DNA from: Carex sylvatica
Taxonomy: Eukaryota; Streptophyta; Magnoliopsida; Poales; Cyperaceae
Assembly: GCA_964058845.1 (NCBI GenBank)
Contig: CAXKVR010000048.1
Location: 248,001-312,000, forward strand
Length of the DNA stretch: 64,000 bases
Direction of reading: 5' to 3'
The notes beneath the pieces are model-generated. The model searched no databases, was not told the DNA's origin, and saw nothing but the letters and a program-made list of their open reading frames with translations. Both the position numbers and the translations under genes were made by a program. How positions within the stretch are numbered: position 1 is the first letter of the stretch; the number at the start of each line of letters is the position of its first letter. This document shows positions 11,738-24,828 of the stretch, piece by piece.

Positions 11738-12872
11738 AAGGTTCTAAATAGCGATTATAACGCTATAGCTTTTAAGGTCCAAAAAAGCTATAGCGCAACC
11801 ATAACTAACTATTCATAATTATTATAAAGAAAAATGATTAATAGCGTTATACCTTTTGAGGTCCAAAAAAGCTATAGCGCAATCATTGCGCACATAGCTC
11901 ACTACTATAAAAAAATTCTTTTATATCGGTTGAAATCACGTTCCACCATCGGTTTGAGCCGATGGCGTTAAGCTCCAAAGCGATCGGTTAGAAATTAAAG
12001 ACCGACGGAAATATTAGTTTTTCGGTCATTAATTATACCGTTAAAATGAAAACACCATCGCCTCTGGGTGTTATTAGCCGTTAGCAAAAGTATATTACAC
12101 CATCGCCTCTGAACTGTTGGTAATTTCTTTTTATATATTTAATTACATATGCTTGTATTAGGGGCAAGCCTTCATTTATATATACCAATATATATATATA
12201 TATATAATCTCTCTCTAGATCTACATATATAGCACCAAATTAAATACAAATAACATGCAGCAAATTAGCAAGATAATTAATATCAAGCTTCTAAATAGCT
12301 AGCTATAGTGCAACTATAGCGGTTTTGGAACCAGAAAGCTAAGCTACAGGCTAAAACTGCACTAATCAAGCTACGGCCGCTATAGCGGTAATAGCGGTCC
12401 GCTATGCTACATGGGTTATGATTTTGCAATTTTTTTTTTTTTCTGAAAACATGATTTTGTAATTTTAATGAGCCTTAATGTCTAGATTGGTTTTTTTTAC
12501 TTTATCAAGCTATATCAATACAATGGAATATGTGCGGGCTATACCACTATATCAATTAAATTTTGTATCATGCATTAATATATGGTAGTGGTATATTTTG
12601 AATATAAAATATATCGATAGTTTTTGAATTAGGGATATTTTGAATGACAATTTGAACTTTGTATTGATTTAATATGAATATTAGAACTGCTTAATTAATT
12701 TGGTATTTTTTTTTCTTGATGAGATATTTTTACTATTAATAGAAATATAAAATATAATTTTTGAAATAAAAAAATGCTATTTATAATAGCTTTCGCTATA
12801 GCTCCGCTATTCGCTAAAGCTTTTTTTTTCGTCTTCCCTCTATACCGCTATAAACGCTATTTAGAACCTTGA
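11738..12872. repeat. GCTATAGCG-word element with inverted ends
   Basis: The ends are AAGGTTCTAAATAGCG and its reverse complement CGCTATTTAGAACCTT, and the body is rich in CGCTATAGC words at both ends. Inside, at about 11891, CACTACTATAAAAAAATTC looks like a CACTA-type terminus followed by subterminal CATCGG words, suggesting a nested insertion. Remnants of the same end (CTATTTAGAACC) recur at 20850-20930. Confidence 0.6.
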
Positions 12873-13131
12873 TTAATATAGAAGACCAACAAATATATAT
12901 AGAGAACAGTACAACACTAAATTAACCAAGTACCATAATTCATTAACACATCTGTTCTATTGTAACAAATTAAGAGAACCCCCATATGTCATACATATGT
13001 CCGATGGACGTGTCGTCTTTTTCAAAGGGAGGAACAATGGTCATACAATAGCTGAAAATAATGATTGTCATACTAGAGGAGGAAAGAGTGAACTATTAAG
13101 ATAATAAATCTATTTAAATAAAAATAAAGTC

Positions 13132-16100
13132 TCACAGAGAATAGAATTGGATAATAGACAAGTCCAGCGGCCGCCAAGTCATAAAATCCCTCAGTTCCCT
13201 AAATCCCAATGTGATTTGGAAGCCCTCAATCCTAGTTTGCTTCCGTCCGATATGGAATATCCAACTATCTCCATTTGATAAAGGGGTCCAAAGATATTCC
13301 TCATGGAGCTCTTTAAACGCATCTCCAAGCTGTCCCAACACTTCCACGGTAATCAGCGGTAATCGTCGTCCAGCGGCACCTACCATCCATTCCTATAAGA
13401 ACCGATTATGTACATGGTTAAACAAATGAAAAGTGTGATCACGTTAATGAGAATATTTAGTAAATAATTTATTAATTTGACTTCTACAAGACTGATCCCC
13501 AACTCGGGCCATTGAATTTCAACTCCGACGGCATTCCGGAGGAAAACCATGCCTACAATCGGTATAGGTAGAGGTAAGGTTCTATACTTCTCAGTTACAC
13601 TAGTTATGCTTTCGACAAGCACCTGTATATGCCCTGGTAGGAGCGCATCACCAGAACATGATTAACCCTCAGTGAGAGCAAAAACAAGCCCTTTTGCAAC
13701 AACGACTGGTCCCTGACCATAGTTTATGCTGACAGTACATCTCCTAATCTCCTGCATGCAGATGTAATGAAGCAGAAAATATTTAATTAAATCAGAAATT
13801 CATTGAATCAAATAATAATTAGTTGAATTGTAAGGTAACGTGGACTTACCTCAATCAAGTCCAAGGGATATTGACTTGCCATTTTTGGCTGAGCTACTTT
13901 TGACTTTGCCGATTTGGACTTTGTAGCTGCATGATATCTTGAATTGATAGAAATTTTGAAACAATATATGTTTCATTAAGGCAAAATATTGCTTGCATAT
14001 ATATATTTCATGTTACAGAATAGAAGAGGGATCCACTTACAATATTTGAAAGTTACAACATCTTAATACAACTTAGTTTTGCGATATTTAAAGTCCAAAC
14101 AGTCGATCCGAACCATTCAACATGTAATCTATTGGGTTTTGACAGTTCAAACCCATTGATTAGCTTAAGATGCAAAAAGAGCGTAAAACAAAAAATTTAC
14201 TTCTAACTTAAGCCAAGGATTAAACGGGATATGTCAGAAAATATTCCAAGGCGGTCTACCTTCCATATTCCTTTGGCATCAAAACTCTTTTTAATCTTTT
14301 TACATATCTACTCCATAATTATTTTCTAAAACTTTAATCTACTTACCAATTAAATAGATTAATATAACATATTTATACCTTGTCTCTAAATTCTAATTGA
14401 AATGCAATAGACCGAGAAGATCGAATCTGAGGAACGTCTCGTCTCAGAATATCAGACGTCTGATACCTTTATCGGTTATTCACCAAGACTAACTGGCGAT
14501 CAATTTTTTTTTTCAGAAATATTATAAACTGCGGGATTCTGCAAAAATACTATTCACCGAAAAAGGCATAATAACACTATTCACGAACTTTCAGTTATTC
14601 AGATTCACTAATAAGTAAAACTGAAATACCACAAAATTTAGGAAAATACTATTCACCAACCCCATAATAACTGTAACTGAGAAAGAGAAAAAAATAGAAA
14701 CTCGAATCGAACTAACAATCTGATACAATGTGAATTAGTAATTTTTCTCTTTCACCTCACCCTTCTATTTATAGCCTTCAAATATGCATGAAATTACCAA
14801 AATGCCCATGCCACCTATGGTGCCACCTATTGTGGCAGTTTGGGATGTCGGCCAAGGGGTGAAGTTACCAAAATGCCCTTGGCCCAATAAGGCATGAATA
14901 GTTTGGGCTTTAGAAATTGAGCTTTTAATTTGGGCTTTTAATTTTAATTAAGGCTTTGATTATTTTTGGGCTTTAAATCCATAATTCAAATCCATAATTA
15001 ATATTTAAAATCAAAATTAAATATATATAATTAGCATGTACAATTATATTTCTCTCAGTTGTTTGTTTCGGTAACTTTTATACAACGTACCGTGTACTTT
15101 TATAAATAACCTTTTGTTTTTGCTTTGTCATTTTTACATGACATTTATAATTTAATTATAACACATATAATTAATTATAACCATCTTATTATTAATGATA
15201 ATTAATTTATAATTAATCAATAAGATTCTCCGATTAGCTCCTATGCGGTGTGACTTAATAGGGTCTGTGTTATGTTAGTAAATTGAATTAAAAAATGTTT
15301 TAACTTCTATAATCATAGGAGGCATCTGACATATGCACTACGACCATCCAATTACACAGATGATGCTGTACTGTACAATACCACGATCCAGTAAACTATT
15401 TTACTCGTGTTAATTCTTTTGTCTCATAGTTATCAGATCAGTTTCAAGATAGGTTTGTGTCATCCTTGCAAATCTTTTCTTGATCTTAAGCAGATTATCA
15501 AATATAATTACTCTTATAATTATATCGCTAGCAGATAATCTTACTCTATCAAGGGACCCAGTGATGCTATAACACGTATAGAGATACGAGGGACAATAGT
15601 ACTTTGGTAAACCATCACTACCTCAGCTAAGCTATGTATACCAAAGAGCTACCGTTATGACTGTATTTTACCGACATCGTTAGATAACAATCACACATAC
15701 ATATCTCTTAGTAGGAAAGATGAATACCTCATACTTTAGAACTTAACACTGAATGAAAATATTAATGACACGAACACAATTCCATTTAATGTTTTTATTT
15801 GGGGTCTGTCAAAATACCATGTTCCTGAAACATGTATTTTTGTGATTAAAATGACATCTCTTGTCAAATGGTTTGTAAAACTTAACCATCTTTTAATCCA
15901 CATACTAACATTGTAACGGTTAATTAGTGTTCCTGCTAATTACCTTGGTTAGAGACTTTTAAGAATATATATCATCTATATTATGAAGTTTCACAATTTC
16001 AGTTATTGACTCTAGTCAGTAAAAGAAATGATTCATAAATACAATAATACTCAGGGTAACAAAATGATAGTTTATTAATCACTCAATTCATGAACAAAGT

Positions 16101-16596
16101 TTTATGATAAATTATTGTATTATTGACTTCTAGATTACTATAAGCTAACATAATCTTTATTAAAATGTGCTTGAAGATCAAATTTTATATTTTTATGAAT
16201 TTTTTAACTATTTATTAAGTATTTTACAAAATTGCTACTTTTAGATAATTCTGGATCACTAAAAAATAACATTTCTTTTAAATAGTAAAATACTCAAGTG
16301 GGATCCCTCTATAGAATAATTAAATCTCAAAAAAAAATTACCCAAAATCCTAGCTAACAGAGCACACAGAGTACACATATCACAGAGTATTAGTGAATAA
16401 AAGTTTCTGGTGTAGGGAATTTTACCTTAATGACACGCGACATGCAACCCTTGTCGTAGCTAGTAACGACGAATTTTTTCCAACTCCTTGTCAGACGGTG
16501 TTGCATTTTACCATTTCGCCTAATTTTTCTCAGAGGGATTTTTTCATGTTTTGGAGAGTGATCAGGTTGTTCATCTCCAGTGCTAGGTGCCGACAT
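13132..16596 (-). pseudogene. Multi-exon transposon-associated gene remnant, interrupted
   Basis: Four probable exons on the minus strand. 16426-16596: ATG, MSAPSTGDEQPDHSPKHEK, about 57 codons, donor AAG|GTAAAA. 13850-13926: TKSKSAKSKVAQPKMASQY..LDLIE, donor GAG|GTAAGT. About 13490-13751: CTVSINYGQGPVVVAKGL, an in-frame stop, then GHIQVLVESITS. 13132-13388: LGQLGDAFKELHEEYLWTPL, ending YSL and a stop. The third exon has the rhythm of a domain common in CACTA-associated proteins (V..G...VVA.G.V....G..I.V.V). I cannot name the last exon's domain. The stop, and an LTR-like block filling the large intron, point to a dead transposon gene. A host origin is not excluded. Confidence 0.45.
14225..15812 (-). 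mobile_element. LTR-like block, probable solo LTR or remnant
   Basis: Read on the minus strand it runs from TGACAGACCCCAAAT to near TGACATATCCC. A TATA box (CTATAAATAG, plus positions 14765-14774) is followed by leader-like sequence, as in plant LTR promoters. It has no coding frames, and the target duplication could not be settled, so the ends are approximate. It lies inside the large intron of the minus-strand gene remnant. Confidence 0.4.
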
Positions 16597-17986
16597 GACT
16601 GTCGGTCCAAAAAAAAAAACCAAATAAGTTCTTGTTATTATGAAAAAACACTACAAATCTGTTGTAACCTCACATCAAAAATCTAGAAAACATATATAGA
16701 GTGAGAGGGAGCAACCTTAACCCCAGTGACAGAGTAAGGAAGGGTGGCCGCCTAGATGTGAGTGATACAAAGAGAAAACCTAGATTTGGGTCCTTTTTGA
16801 GTTCTCGCTGAGGAGAAAGTTGATTTGGAGTGATATCTCAATCAATATTTGAAAGTTCAAACGATGCACCTAGCTATATACGGTCCTGATCAAGCATGTG
16901 AAATAAATTTTGAAATATCCATCAGCTCCTTATCCTAACCGTTGGTATAACTTAATTTCATCGGCTCAGAATCCTAAACGTGGGCATATGTACTTAATTT
17001 CATCGGCGCAAACGATGGCGATATTGAAATCTTAGGAGGCGCACCGCACCTTACTGTGTGGAAAGGCTTCACTACAGAGCTGGGTCTATAGTATGACAAA
17101 CACTATGTTTTGGGTTGGACGTCCGATATGCAACGGTGTATGTCAATATTCATGCTACTTCAAATCTATTGGTTAGGTTTAATTATATAATTAGCGTTAC
17201 TTTAGGATAATGATGAGATTGAAACAAAAAGTTTGGCGCTAGTTGGAGGGAAATTTGGACTCTGTTAGTAACCCTAAATCCTACACTATAATTAAGAGGC
17301 TCTGTTAAAATTTAAATCATTACGATTAATTTAAATTACTATAATTTAAACATGTGAAAATTTAAATGATTGAAATTTAAATAATTTAAAATATTATTAA
17401 AGTCATTTAAACATGTGAAAATATATGCATGTTTGTTTTCATATTTAACATGTTATTAAAGTTTTTATATGTTAAAATTTAAATGATCGAATATGATATG
17501 CAGTAGTTTGCTTATTTAACATGTTGTAGTAGTTTGCTTCCAATTTAACAAGTTAAAATTGAATTGATCGAATATAATTAAAAATGAACATGTGTTCAAT
17601 TTCATAAGATACATTTATGTATCTTGTGTCACATTTATTTCAATATTTTAATCAAAAGTTTTAAATAAACCTGCTCTAAAGTAAAACACAGTTTCAATTT
17701 GTATTCCACCGTCAGATCTGAGAGATCAAAAATATTATGTCACATAATTGAAGATCCTAGCGTTAAGTTCGCAACTCAAAATTTGCAAGACTTTGGGGCC
17801 CCAGATCAACTTTAATACCAACAGTTCAGCCGATGGTGTTTAGACAATTGAATAAATTTAATGTAGTTCCTCAGTTTCGAGACGTCGATCGGTTCGTCTT
17901 CCACTGCAAGCCAGAAGCCACACTCATCTCTCGTCTCTTTTGCCTTCTTTTCTTCACCAGATTGATCCCCTTCTATAGTAGGAACC

Positions 17987-18887
17987 ATGACTGACTACAT
18001 TAGTAATTTGCCCGACCCAGTACTTGTCATAATCTTAGAGCTGCTGGCCACCCAAGAGGCAGTGCGCACATGTGTACTTTCTAAGAGATGGAACAACATC
18101 AATGCCAGAGATTCTCAAGTCCAATCTTCCATAGCGGGCATCAATGCTTTACTCGAGAATCTCACAAATGTTCATACTATGGAGTTTCATCTCAAGTGCA
18201 CTCTGCGCCTAGTATAATTAAATAATTTCTCTAATTGACGCGCGTCTCTAATGATTGACCCACATAGTTCGAAGGCCCTGAATTAATTACATACTTGACC
18301 CACATAGCTAGATAATTTGAAGGTCCTGAATTAATTACATGCGTATGAACTGGTATAATTTTATATCAATTGCATATGCATATTAACCAGTGTGCTAATT
18401 AATTGCATGCATATATATATTCATGCATGCAGTGTGTCCTGAATTGAATTTATATATAGTTCAATTAATTATTATGACTCATGTTTGTATATTATCATCC
18501 CTAATTATATGTGTGTGTGTGTATATAGGAACTGCCAATAGCAGTTTTTCCAGCAAGATTCTCACAATTTTATAACTTGAAGATTTTCACTGTTTTCATT
18601 TGTACGTATTCTTTTTTACAAATGGAAACTTGGATTATAAAAAGCTGTCCAAACTTGACAAAGCTCACATGTATATTTTTTCAACTTGTATAATATATAG
18701 CTTCAATTCCGTGCATCAATTAATTAATTAAGATCTACTTATCTATTGATTAATTGTTAATTTGTTGCAGTACTGTGAGGCAACACTGCCACTTGAGGAT
18801 AAAGTTGTACATTTTTTGGCAACAATCCCAAGGAGGGTTCAAGCATCTCCAAGAACAAATCTGGAGATGGTAGAGGTCAAAAACTAG
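17987..18887 (+). CDS. Short F-box/LRR-type gene, three exons (possibly truncated)
   Basis: Proposed exons are 17987-18211, 18529-18687 and 18771-18887. All introns are phase 0 with GT/AG ends, giving 166 codons. Exon 1 begins MTDYISNLPDPVLVIILELL, then AVRTCVLSKRWNNI, a clear F-box (SKP1-binding, SCF ubiquitin ligase adaptor). It goes on to LLENLTNVHTMEFHL, like the start of a plant F-box LRR. Exon 2 encodes FYNLKIFTVF and IIKSCPNLTKLTC, matching late LRR repeats. Exon 3 ends VVHFLATIPRRV and a stop. Family members usually have 350-450 residues, so the central LRRs are missing, perhaps by internal deletion. It could be a small live gene or a pseudogene; the preserved frame across three exons favours recent activity. 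Confidence 0.5.
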
Positions 18888-18889
18888 AG

Positions 18890-19300
18890 GTTTGATTCCA
18901 TGGTGTGGCGAGTAATGCGACATCTGATGCTTGTAACAGGAGAATTAGAAAATTTTAGGAACTACCGTATAATTAATGGTTATTATGATAATCCATATAA
19001 GACGCATGACGGAGGAAATGATACTTATAGTGAATGAAATTGGGGAGTTGTACAGTTCGAATGTGCAGGACTCGACACTGTATATGTCGAGAAGAGCTTG
19101 CTGTTATACTAGGTAGCTAGCTAGATATGTTCAGGATTTAATATGTTTTGTATGGATTACACATGTTGCATGTACATGAATTTAATTTGTGCATGGATGT
19201 TGTATTTTAGGTATGCATGCATGAATATATGTTGCATGCATGAACATTAAATATTTTCAGCCTATATATATATATATAGAGAGAGATAGAGAGAGAGAGA
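18890..19300. other. Region downstream of the F-box gene
   Basis: Contains GCATGCATGAA-type words, an AT run near 19265 and a GA-rich run (about 19279-19300) that abuts the next MITE. No gene seen. Confidence 0.5.
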
Positions 19301-19704
19301 GTAAGGCTAGGGTGCTATGGGTTGCATAGAGGACTACGGTGCTACGGCTCAATATTCGAGTTTTTAAAATTCTAACGGTCGATCCGAATCGTTCATCTTG
19401 TTCTCTATATTAATATGTGTTTGGAGACCAAATTTTACATTTTTTGGAAATTTTGTACTATTTTTTTAGATAGTTAGAAAATCAAATATCTGAATGGTGC
19501 ATAATTTTTTAGATCAAGTGATTTTCTACCTATCTAAAAAAATAATAAAAAATCTCCAAAAAAAATATAAAATTTGGTCTCCAAACACATATTAATATGA
19601 AGAACAAGATGAACAGTTCAGATCGACCGTTAGAATTTTAAAAAGTCAAATATTGAACCGTAGCACCGTAGCTCTCTATGCAACTCATAGCACCCTAACC
19701 TTAC
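19301..19704. mobile_element. Fold-back MITE, shared-core family, GGGTGCTATG ends
   Basis: The ends GTAAGGCTAGGGTGCTATG and CATAGCACCCTAACCTTAC are inverted. Inner arms carry GTTCATCTTGTTCTC, ATTAATATGTGTTTGGAGAC and GATCTATCTAAAAAA-type blocks in mirrored order. It is non-coding and flanked by TA/GA simple repeats. Confidence 0.85.
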
Positions 19705-19717
19705 TATATATATATAT

Positions 19718-19925
19718 TGTACATATATGTGTACACATATATACACATGTACATATATGTACATATGTGTACACATGTGTACACATATATGTATACATAT
19801 CTATGTATACGTACGTACATATACGTACGTACATATATGTACATATATATGTATACGTATATGTACATATATATGTATACGTATATGTACATATATATGT
19901 ATACGTATATGTACATATATATATA
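19718..19925. repeat. Alternating purine-pyrimidine minisatellite
   Basis: About 208 bp of ACATATGTACGT-type sequence alternates R and Y with one phase break, near 19800-19801. From about 19830 it becomes a 24-bp tandem repeat (ATGTACATATATATGTATAC plus GTAT). Open frames on both strands are a by-product of the repeat and are not genes. Confidence 0.85.
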
Positions 19926-19934
19926 TGTTCATGA

Positions 19935-21010
19935 ATGTTATGTACAATTACTATTTTTTTGAACTTTGAATGGGTACATGTATATATAGATATATGTTCA
20001 AGTATTTTTGAAATTATAGCAATTAATATTGAATGATGAATTTGAATTAATTACATGCATTTGTGCATGCAATGTGTGTTATTATTGTTATGTTAATGAT
20101 TACAACACAAAAGATATTAATAACTAGGAGCAAGTTAATATTTAGTTAATTTTCTATTGAGTTGGCATATCAAGTACATGATATTAAATAATTATCTCAT
20201 TATTTATAATTGCACTATATATCTGAATTAAATTAATAACACGATACACATAACCATCAGTGCTTGAATGCATGGATAAGAAGTTTTTTACTTTTTGGTC
20301 AAGCTATATATATATATATATAGTTAACAATTAATTAGCTCTAGGTATCAACAACAAGTACATATTACCCGTTAGAACATCCCATCGATTCAAGAAAACT
20401 ACAAGGTTGGTATTGATCAAACTATGTCGATGGTTCATCTACAGTAAAATTGATGTACCTTCATGAACAATATTCCATTAATTTAATTATCATAGATGCC
20501 AATAAAAAATACAACATCGGTTCAGTAAGGATACTAGACAGTGTTGATCAACCCAAAAATCAACGGATCATGAAACAACTAGTGGTAAAGTAATCCTCTT
20601 AGTGTCATCGTCTATTTGGCCAAACCAATTTAGATGAGCCACCCAGTGCTAACAGTTCGTGAAATTCAATCGATGGCAAAGGAGGAGGTCAGGAGGGGGT
20701 CTATCAATGCCATTGGTTTATTATCCAGAACAGACAATAAAAAGCTCAACGTAATTACAGCGCTGCCACTTGTGACATACACTATCTGTGTGGAAGCACA
20801 TCCGATGATAAAGAAGTGATGTGAAAAATATTTTTTGTAATAGTGGCTATAACTAACTATTTAGAACCTGACTCAGATTAAATAATTTATGCATTAAAAT
20901 TGATCAGTAGCTCTTTAGAACCCTGACTCAGATTAAATAATTTATTCATTAAAATCGAAACGTAGAAATCATATAAATATTCATTTTAGATTGGACATAA
21001 TATATGAACA
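19935..21010. other. AT-rich intergenic stretch
   Basis: No supported gene. A 61-codon frame at 20634-20819 has no recognisable family. At 20850-20940 the phrase TTTAGAACCTGACTCAGATT occurs twice in tandem and is related to the end of the 11738-12872 element. Confidence 0.5.
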
Positions 21011-21014
21011 AGAT

Positions 21015-21333
21015 AGAGCATCTACATTCCTGAAATTTTTGGAGTTTTTAATCTGACGTGACAGTTTTTAAACCAATTTCAGGGATGCAGATGAGTTTCT
21101 TATTTAGCAACTTTGCTCCAAAGTTTCTTAATAAGAAATCGTTTATAAACTTTGATATGATCAAATAATTCGCTGAAAAAAATTTCTCCTGTAATTTATT
21201 TACTGATGTGATAATTAAGAAACTCTAATTTTAATTTCAGAGATGTGAGGGTTTAGAAACTTTCAGAGATAAAATTTCTAAAAATTAATTAACAATTATT
21301 AAGAAACTCTAAGAGTTTCGACGTAGATACTCT
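21015..21333. mobile_element. MITE with GAGCATCTAC-type ends
   Basis: AGAGCATCTACATTCC at the left is inverted as GTAGATACTCT at the right. GAGCATCT ends are common in plant MITEs. A second left-like end (GAGCATCTCTATTTC) stands near 21656. No coding sequence. Confidence 0.5.
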
Positions 21334-23816
21334 TAGAACTTATTATACATAGAGGGAAGACATGATCTTTTTTAGCGGTACATGTGGCAACGACACATGC
21401 CACAATATATTTTGTATATATACGTTCGCGTAAGAATTGTAACAGAGTGAGGGCAACTTCATCTCCCTTGCAATCAATTGCAAAATGCTCATGTGATACT
21501 TAAAAATGTTTTTATATTTGTTGTCGGCATTTTACCGGTAACTATAAAAAAAATACTTAAAATTTTAATTTCAACAATGTGAAGACTTGCTAAATTAACA
21601 ATTTATCTGAAGAAGTTAATATAACTTTATAAGTTGCTTTACAAATAATATATATGAGCATCTCTATTTCTACAATTGCATAAATTGCTCTTTTTTCAAA
21701 AATTAAAAATCAATTATTTTTATCATATCAGCGAAATTAAAATTGCAAAACTAAAAATATTATAAATTAAAAATATAAACAAATTACTAAATTGTCGATG
21801 ACAAATAAATTATTTTCTACATTCTAATATAGATCTTATCAGGTCCTATTTGGGGGTGTTCATCGGTTCGGTTAATTGAAACCGAACCGAACTAGACAAA
21901 TTAAAGTTATAATTCGGTTTCAAAAATAGAACCGAACCGAACCAATTTAGCATTGCAACTGAACCGAACTGAACTAAAGTTTTATTTCGGTTTGTTTGGT
22001 TCAAACCAAAATATATATTAATTTTTTTATTTAAAATAATTGATTTATAATAAACCGAAGTATATTAAGAAATAAACCGGGTATTAAGAAATAACACTAG
22101 TGGAAAAAATAGAATCAGGATCGGTTATATACGCATATTAGTATCGGAATACAACTGATCCTGATCAAGGCGATACTAATACCCCAATAATCTGGATCGG
22201 TTAAAGAACCGATCCAAATAGTGGTATTAGGATCGGTTCTTCTCTACCACCGATCCAGATTATAACCATCAGGATCGATTCTTATAAAAAAACTGATCCT
22301 AATAGTATATAATCTGAATCGGCTGTTTAAAATAACCGATCCTAATTACGACTATCAGGATCGGTTGTTTAAAAACAACCGATCATGATACTTTTTTTTT
22401 TTTACAGATCCTAATTACCACTATCAGGATCGGTTGTTTTAAACAACCGATCCTGATACCTTTTTTTTTTTTTTTTTTTTTTACAGAACTAACATTTCGT
22501 GAATAAAGATATAATGCATTATTGATATTTATATATTGATAGCCTATTTAAATCCAAAAAAATTAATATTACATATCATGATAAAAAAAATATTACACCA
22601 ATATTTCATAGGACAACTATAAAAAATCGCTTAGCAACGAAATTTATATTAGGCAATAAACAATTATCCATAAAAAATATTTAAAAAGATTTACATATTA
22701 TAATAAGAAAAAACAAATATCAGAAATCAGAAATCTTAGAACATGGAATTCCTCATGCCATACTAGCAATTAATCAGATTCACTGTCACTATTTATGTAC
22801 CAGTGATACGGTTTCAACAAGCACCAACTAGTTTCAAGTACCGACTGATCTTTACGAGTACCACATCTAGCAGTGAAAAAATAAACCAATTAACAATCTA
22901 CCCCAAACTGAAAGAATAAATGAATACTGGTTGAGAGTGCTTACCAAGGAATATATTCCAGCATTATACATGTCCAAGATATAAACCCGGCCTATAGAGC
23001 AAAAATAAAATAACAAATATATCAAGTGGTCATGTTAAGATAAAAATTGCACAAAAATAAAGGTACACAATAGATGCCAAGTATTTTCAGATGCGAATAC
23101 CATCATTAGCAAAGTCTTTTTCATGGCCATTTCCCTGATGAGCATCTAGCTAGATCAATTATCATTGCTCTGTATTTATAAGATCAATACAATTAGTGGC
23201 ATGGTACATTTTGTAACTGATTTTTGTCCTGATCGGTACAGTATCAGCTAAGCCTGAGTCAAAATGTGTGGTTTTCTGATTTCTCTTATCTTTTGGACAC
23301 AAGTATTCTACTAATTAATCAAGACTTGAGAAAATAAATTATGATGAATATGACTTGAGGCAGGATCCAATTAGTCCAGTATTGCACAAGTAACAAGTAG
23401 TAGCCTAGTAGGCACTTTTTAATTTTTTAGTAACCATAAATAGAAAAAATAAATCAGTATATAGCAAATGCAACTAATTAAATGACTGTAACAACAACAA
23501 TAGTGCAAATCAGTAAAAATAATGTGAATTAGAAAGTAAATAGATCAGTCATATTTCAACAATGCCATCAGCTAGGATTTTTTTTTATTTCAGCAACAAA
23601 AAATAAGAAAAAAATTAAGAAAAAATATAAAATAAAAGGGGGTTCGAACCTGGAAGAAAAATTTACAAAATAAAATCCTCTCGGCAATTTTACTCGCACT
23701 TCACTGTGCTTCACCGAGCTTCGCCGTTGTTGTTAGCAACGACGAAAAACAAAGATAATGAGAAAAGGGTGAATCTTGCTATTTTCTTAACAAAAATTTC
23801 TTCGTTTGTTAGTTGG

Positions 23817-24828
23817 TGATGCAACCAATTACCACAACAATAGAAAATAAAAATGTGATCAACACTTATGGCAAGGAAATAACGATCAAAATTAAAATTT
23901 AAAAGGCACAATATCATAGCTCATTAAGAAGAGAATCCTGCTGATTGATGACCATATTTTGCAAGATATTGTAATAACTAATTTTTGTTTCTCTTTTATT
24001 ATAAATAAGCTCATATGTTTAAGGAGATGGGAGATTAGATTAGAATAATTTCATTTTTGTCTTAGCTTGATGCTAAGTTTAGGGTGAGTGAGTCTCCTTC
24101 GGGTCTCCTTTGGGTGAGCAAGTCCCTTAAGAGTTGAGTGAGTCCTCTTTTGGTTGATTAGCCTCAACAAATATCTTCTATCGTTACTATTTTATCAATA
24201 TAATTTCTGTTTTTTTAAGTTTTCATAATTTCTTTATGTTTGCAATTTTTTTCGCTATCAAATTGGTATCAGAGCAGGTTGTGTCATGTCACGGGGGATG
24301 CGTAGTGCAAACCAAGTGGACTCGAGGTCGAGTCCTCTTCGAGAGGAGGAATATGATGCAACCAATTAGCACAATAATAGAAAATAAAAATGTGATCAAC
24401 ACTTATGGCAAGGAAATAACGATCAAAATTGAAATTTAAAAGGCACAATATCATAGCTCATTAAGAAGAGAATCCTGCTGGTTGATGACCATATTTTGCA
24501 AGATATTGTAATAACTAATTTTTGTTTCTCTTTTATTATAAATAAGCTCATAGGTTAGAGAAGATGAGAGATTAGATTAGAGTAATTTCATTTTTGTCTT
24601 AGTGTGATGCTAAGTTTAGGGTGAGTGAGTCCCCTTCGGGTCTCCTTTGGATGAGCGAGTCCCCATTGGACCCATGTTGGGTAAGCAAGTCCCTTAAGAG
24701 TTGAGTGAGTCCTCTTTTGGTTGATTAGACTCAACAAATATCTTGTATCGTTACTATTTTATCAATATAATTTCTGTTTTTTTAAGTTTTCACAATTTCT
24801 TTTATGTTTGCAATTTTTTTCGCTATCA
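23817..24828 (+). mobile_element. TRIM retrotransposon, complete, with 5-bp target duplication
   Basis: LTR1 (23817-24260, 444 bp) and LTR2 (24354-24828, 475 bp) both run TGATGCAACCAATTA...TTTCGCTATCA. The internal domain is only 93 bp. It starts two bases past LTR1 with TTGGTATCAGAGC, the primer site matching the 3' end of initiator tRNA-Met (PBS 24264-24275), and ends with purine-rich GAGAGGAGGAATA before LTR2. GTTGG is repeated outside (23812-23816 and 24829-24833). It encodes nothing. LTR2 has about 30 extra bases (an additional GAGCGAGTCCCC-type repeat). Confidence 0.92.

Noticed and set aside
16390..16686. 97-codon plus-strand frame opposite the 16426-16596 exon
   Set aside because: The minus frame has a better start, donor site and composition.
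19653..19969. Overlapping 70-93 codon frames on both strands (Tyr/Ile/Met/Val-rich)
   Set aside because: They are products of the alternating TATGTACA repeat, which lacks stops in several frames.
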